Shown here piece after piece: positions 63,412-64,000 of a stretch of 64,000 bases of DNA (within the stretch, counting starts at the first letter, position 1; each line of letters starts with the position of its first letter). A program made the translations under genes and the position numbers. The notes under the pieces were generated by a model that had not been told where the DNA came from, did not search any database, and saw only the letters and a program-made list of their open reading frames with translations. Source of the DNA: Clostridia bacterium (lineage in GTDB: Bacteria; Bacillota; DSM-521; Neomoorellales; SLTJ01); contig JANLFO010000001.1 in the NCBI GenBank assembly GCA_024653205.1, positions 62,001-126,000 of the forward strand, given 5' to 3'.

Positions 63412-64000
63412 GTGCCTGGCCACGGACGTTTGAGCCTCGCACAGAGCAGAGCCTTCAATGAGAAGACCAAGCCGAGGTGGTTATCGGTGGAATCGCGAGT
63501 GCCTGATCCGCACGCCTACTTTAGCGAATTGGCACAGTTGTTGGCCAAACATTGCCAGGATCCCGTCCGATTGCCCGAACTGATAGAGTTTAACTTTGAT
63601 AGACAGCGGCGATTGGTGGGGTGGTCCATAAGAGGCAAGCGCTTGCGACTGCGCCGCGCGGCGGTGTACGCCCACAGGGAACTCGCCCGCGAGAAATTCC
63701 GCGACCGCTACGTCATTTTTGATTACTCCTATCACCTGCAGCCCCACCAGGGCACCGGATTGGATCAGTTTCGCGTGGACTTAGAGGAAGGTAGAGCACA
63801 TGCCAACCCCTCCCCGGCAACGGAACGCCAGTTCAGACGGCATGCCGTTGAGGTTTCGGAGACCGTTCTGGACCTAGCGGACCTAAATTTGGCCATTTTT
63901 CTTACCATTTGCTTACAGTACTTAAAGGCTGAGACCTATCCTTTGACTCCCGGGGTCGCGCATACATATAATAGGACAATAGCGCGTCTAAAAAGGAGGC
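63412..64000 (+). CDS. Unidentified protein, 3' end outside window
   Basis: The frame is open from GTG 63412 (GGGGGTGAG upstream; GTG 63487 is the alternative) to the window end. It reads LAQLLAKHCQDPVRLPELIEF, RRLVGWSIRGKRLRLRRAAVYAHRELAREKFRDRYVIFDYSYHLQPHQGTGLDQFRVDLEEGRAHANPS, then a helical part LDLADLNLAIFLTICLQYL. The DYSYH...FRVDL..G..HANP core faintly recalls small toxin families such as TumE (DUF6516), but I would not assign it. It lies just past the duplicated galE end. Confidence 0.55.
   Translation, partial: MPGHGRLSLAQSRAFNEKTKPRWLSVESRVPDPHAYFSELAQLLAKHCQDPVRLPELIEFNFDRQRRLVGWSIRGKRLRLRRAAVYAHRELAREKFRDRYVIFDYSYHLQPHQGTGLDQFRVDLEEGRAHANPSPATERQFRRHAVEVSETVLDLADLNLAIFLTICLQYLKAETYPLTPGVAHTYNRTIARLKRR

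Overview
This window reads as the chromosome of a GC-rich Firmicute of the Moorella / Thermanaeromonas / Desulfotomaculum kind. The order ppdK - dGTPase-like HD gene - dnaG - rpoD, the vegetative sigma factor with full region 1-4 architecture, frequent GTG/TTG starts behind strong GGAGG sites, and a CotA-like multicopper oxidase all fit. The genus is an inference. Bases 1-7400 are ordinary core genome: the 3' part of pyruvate phosphate dikinase, the HD gene, primase, sigma factor, and four tRNA genes (Asn, CAT-anticodon, Glu, Val) behind a consensus promoter.

Bases 7361-26029 form an 18.6 kb genomic island. It is bounded by a perfect 39-bp direct repeat of the tRNA-Val 3' end and its first downstream bases. 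Inside are a nucleotidyltransferase/HEPN pair, a type I-G (formerly I-U) CRISPR-Cas effector set (cas3 with C-terminal HD, csx17, csb1, csb2) and an 18-repeat array sitting between csb1 and csb2. No cas1, cas2 or cas4 is present. Next come a two-gene unit I cannot assign to a described system (a 1932-residue STAND-like ATPase plus a 427-residue protein with a C-terminal HEPN-type motif) and a vapBC pair whose toxin is cut off near the boundary. No integrase is seen. Just outside the right repeat lie broken toxin-antitoxin genes and a 162-bp copy of the cas3 HD region.

Bases 29.7-38.5 kb are a mosaic. One intact undecaprenyl-phosphate sugar phosphotransferase gene (36192-37607) is accompanied by five partial copies of its 3' end. 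The partial copies separate small accessory modules: a coiled-coil membrane protein, an HD hydrolase/YwgA-like pair, RelBE-like, AbrB/PIN, a coiled-coil nuclease-like protein and a nucleotidyltransferase. A promoter-like sequence follows several copies.

Bases 38.5-53 kb hold an exopolysaccharide or S-layer-glycan locus: UDP-glucose dehydrogenase, a decayed epimerase, an FeS protein, glycosyltransferases, an O-antigen-ligase/polymerase-like protein, a WecG/TagA transferase, and a GDP-D-glycero-D-manno-heptose route (gmhA, hddA and a fused hddC-gmhB).

Bases 52.8-63.4 kb are a second mosaic built on dTDP-rhamnose genes and galE. rfbA is split into N- and C-terminal remnants, rfbB is cut to 34 codons, and rfbC and rfbD are intact. 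Accessory modules lie among them: a graspetide-like operon (precursor with two TKT...REEED-type segments, MvdD-like ATP-grasp ligase, three-helix membrane protein), a small gene plus PanA/YwgA-like gene, a DUF7718/DUF5647-like pair, and a GNAT-PIN fusion with an ASCH protein. Several modules are bounded by duplicated 3' ends of the neighbouring housekeeping gene, and several remnants keep both ends of a gene while losing its middle. The window ends inside an unidentified open frame.
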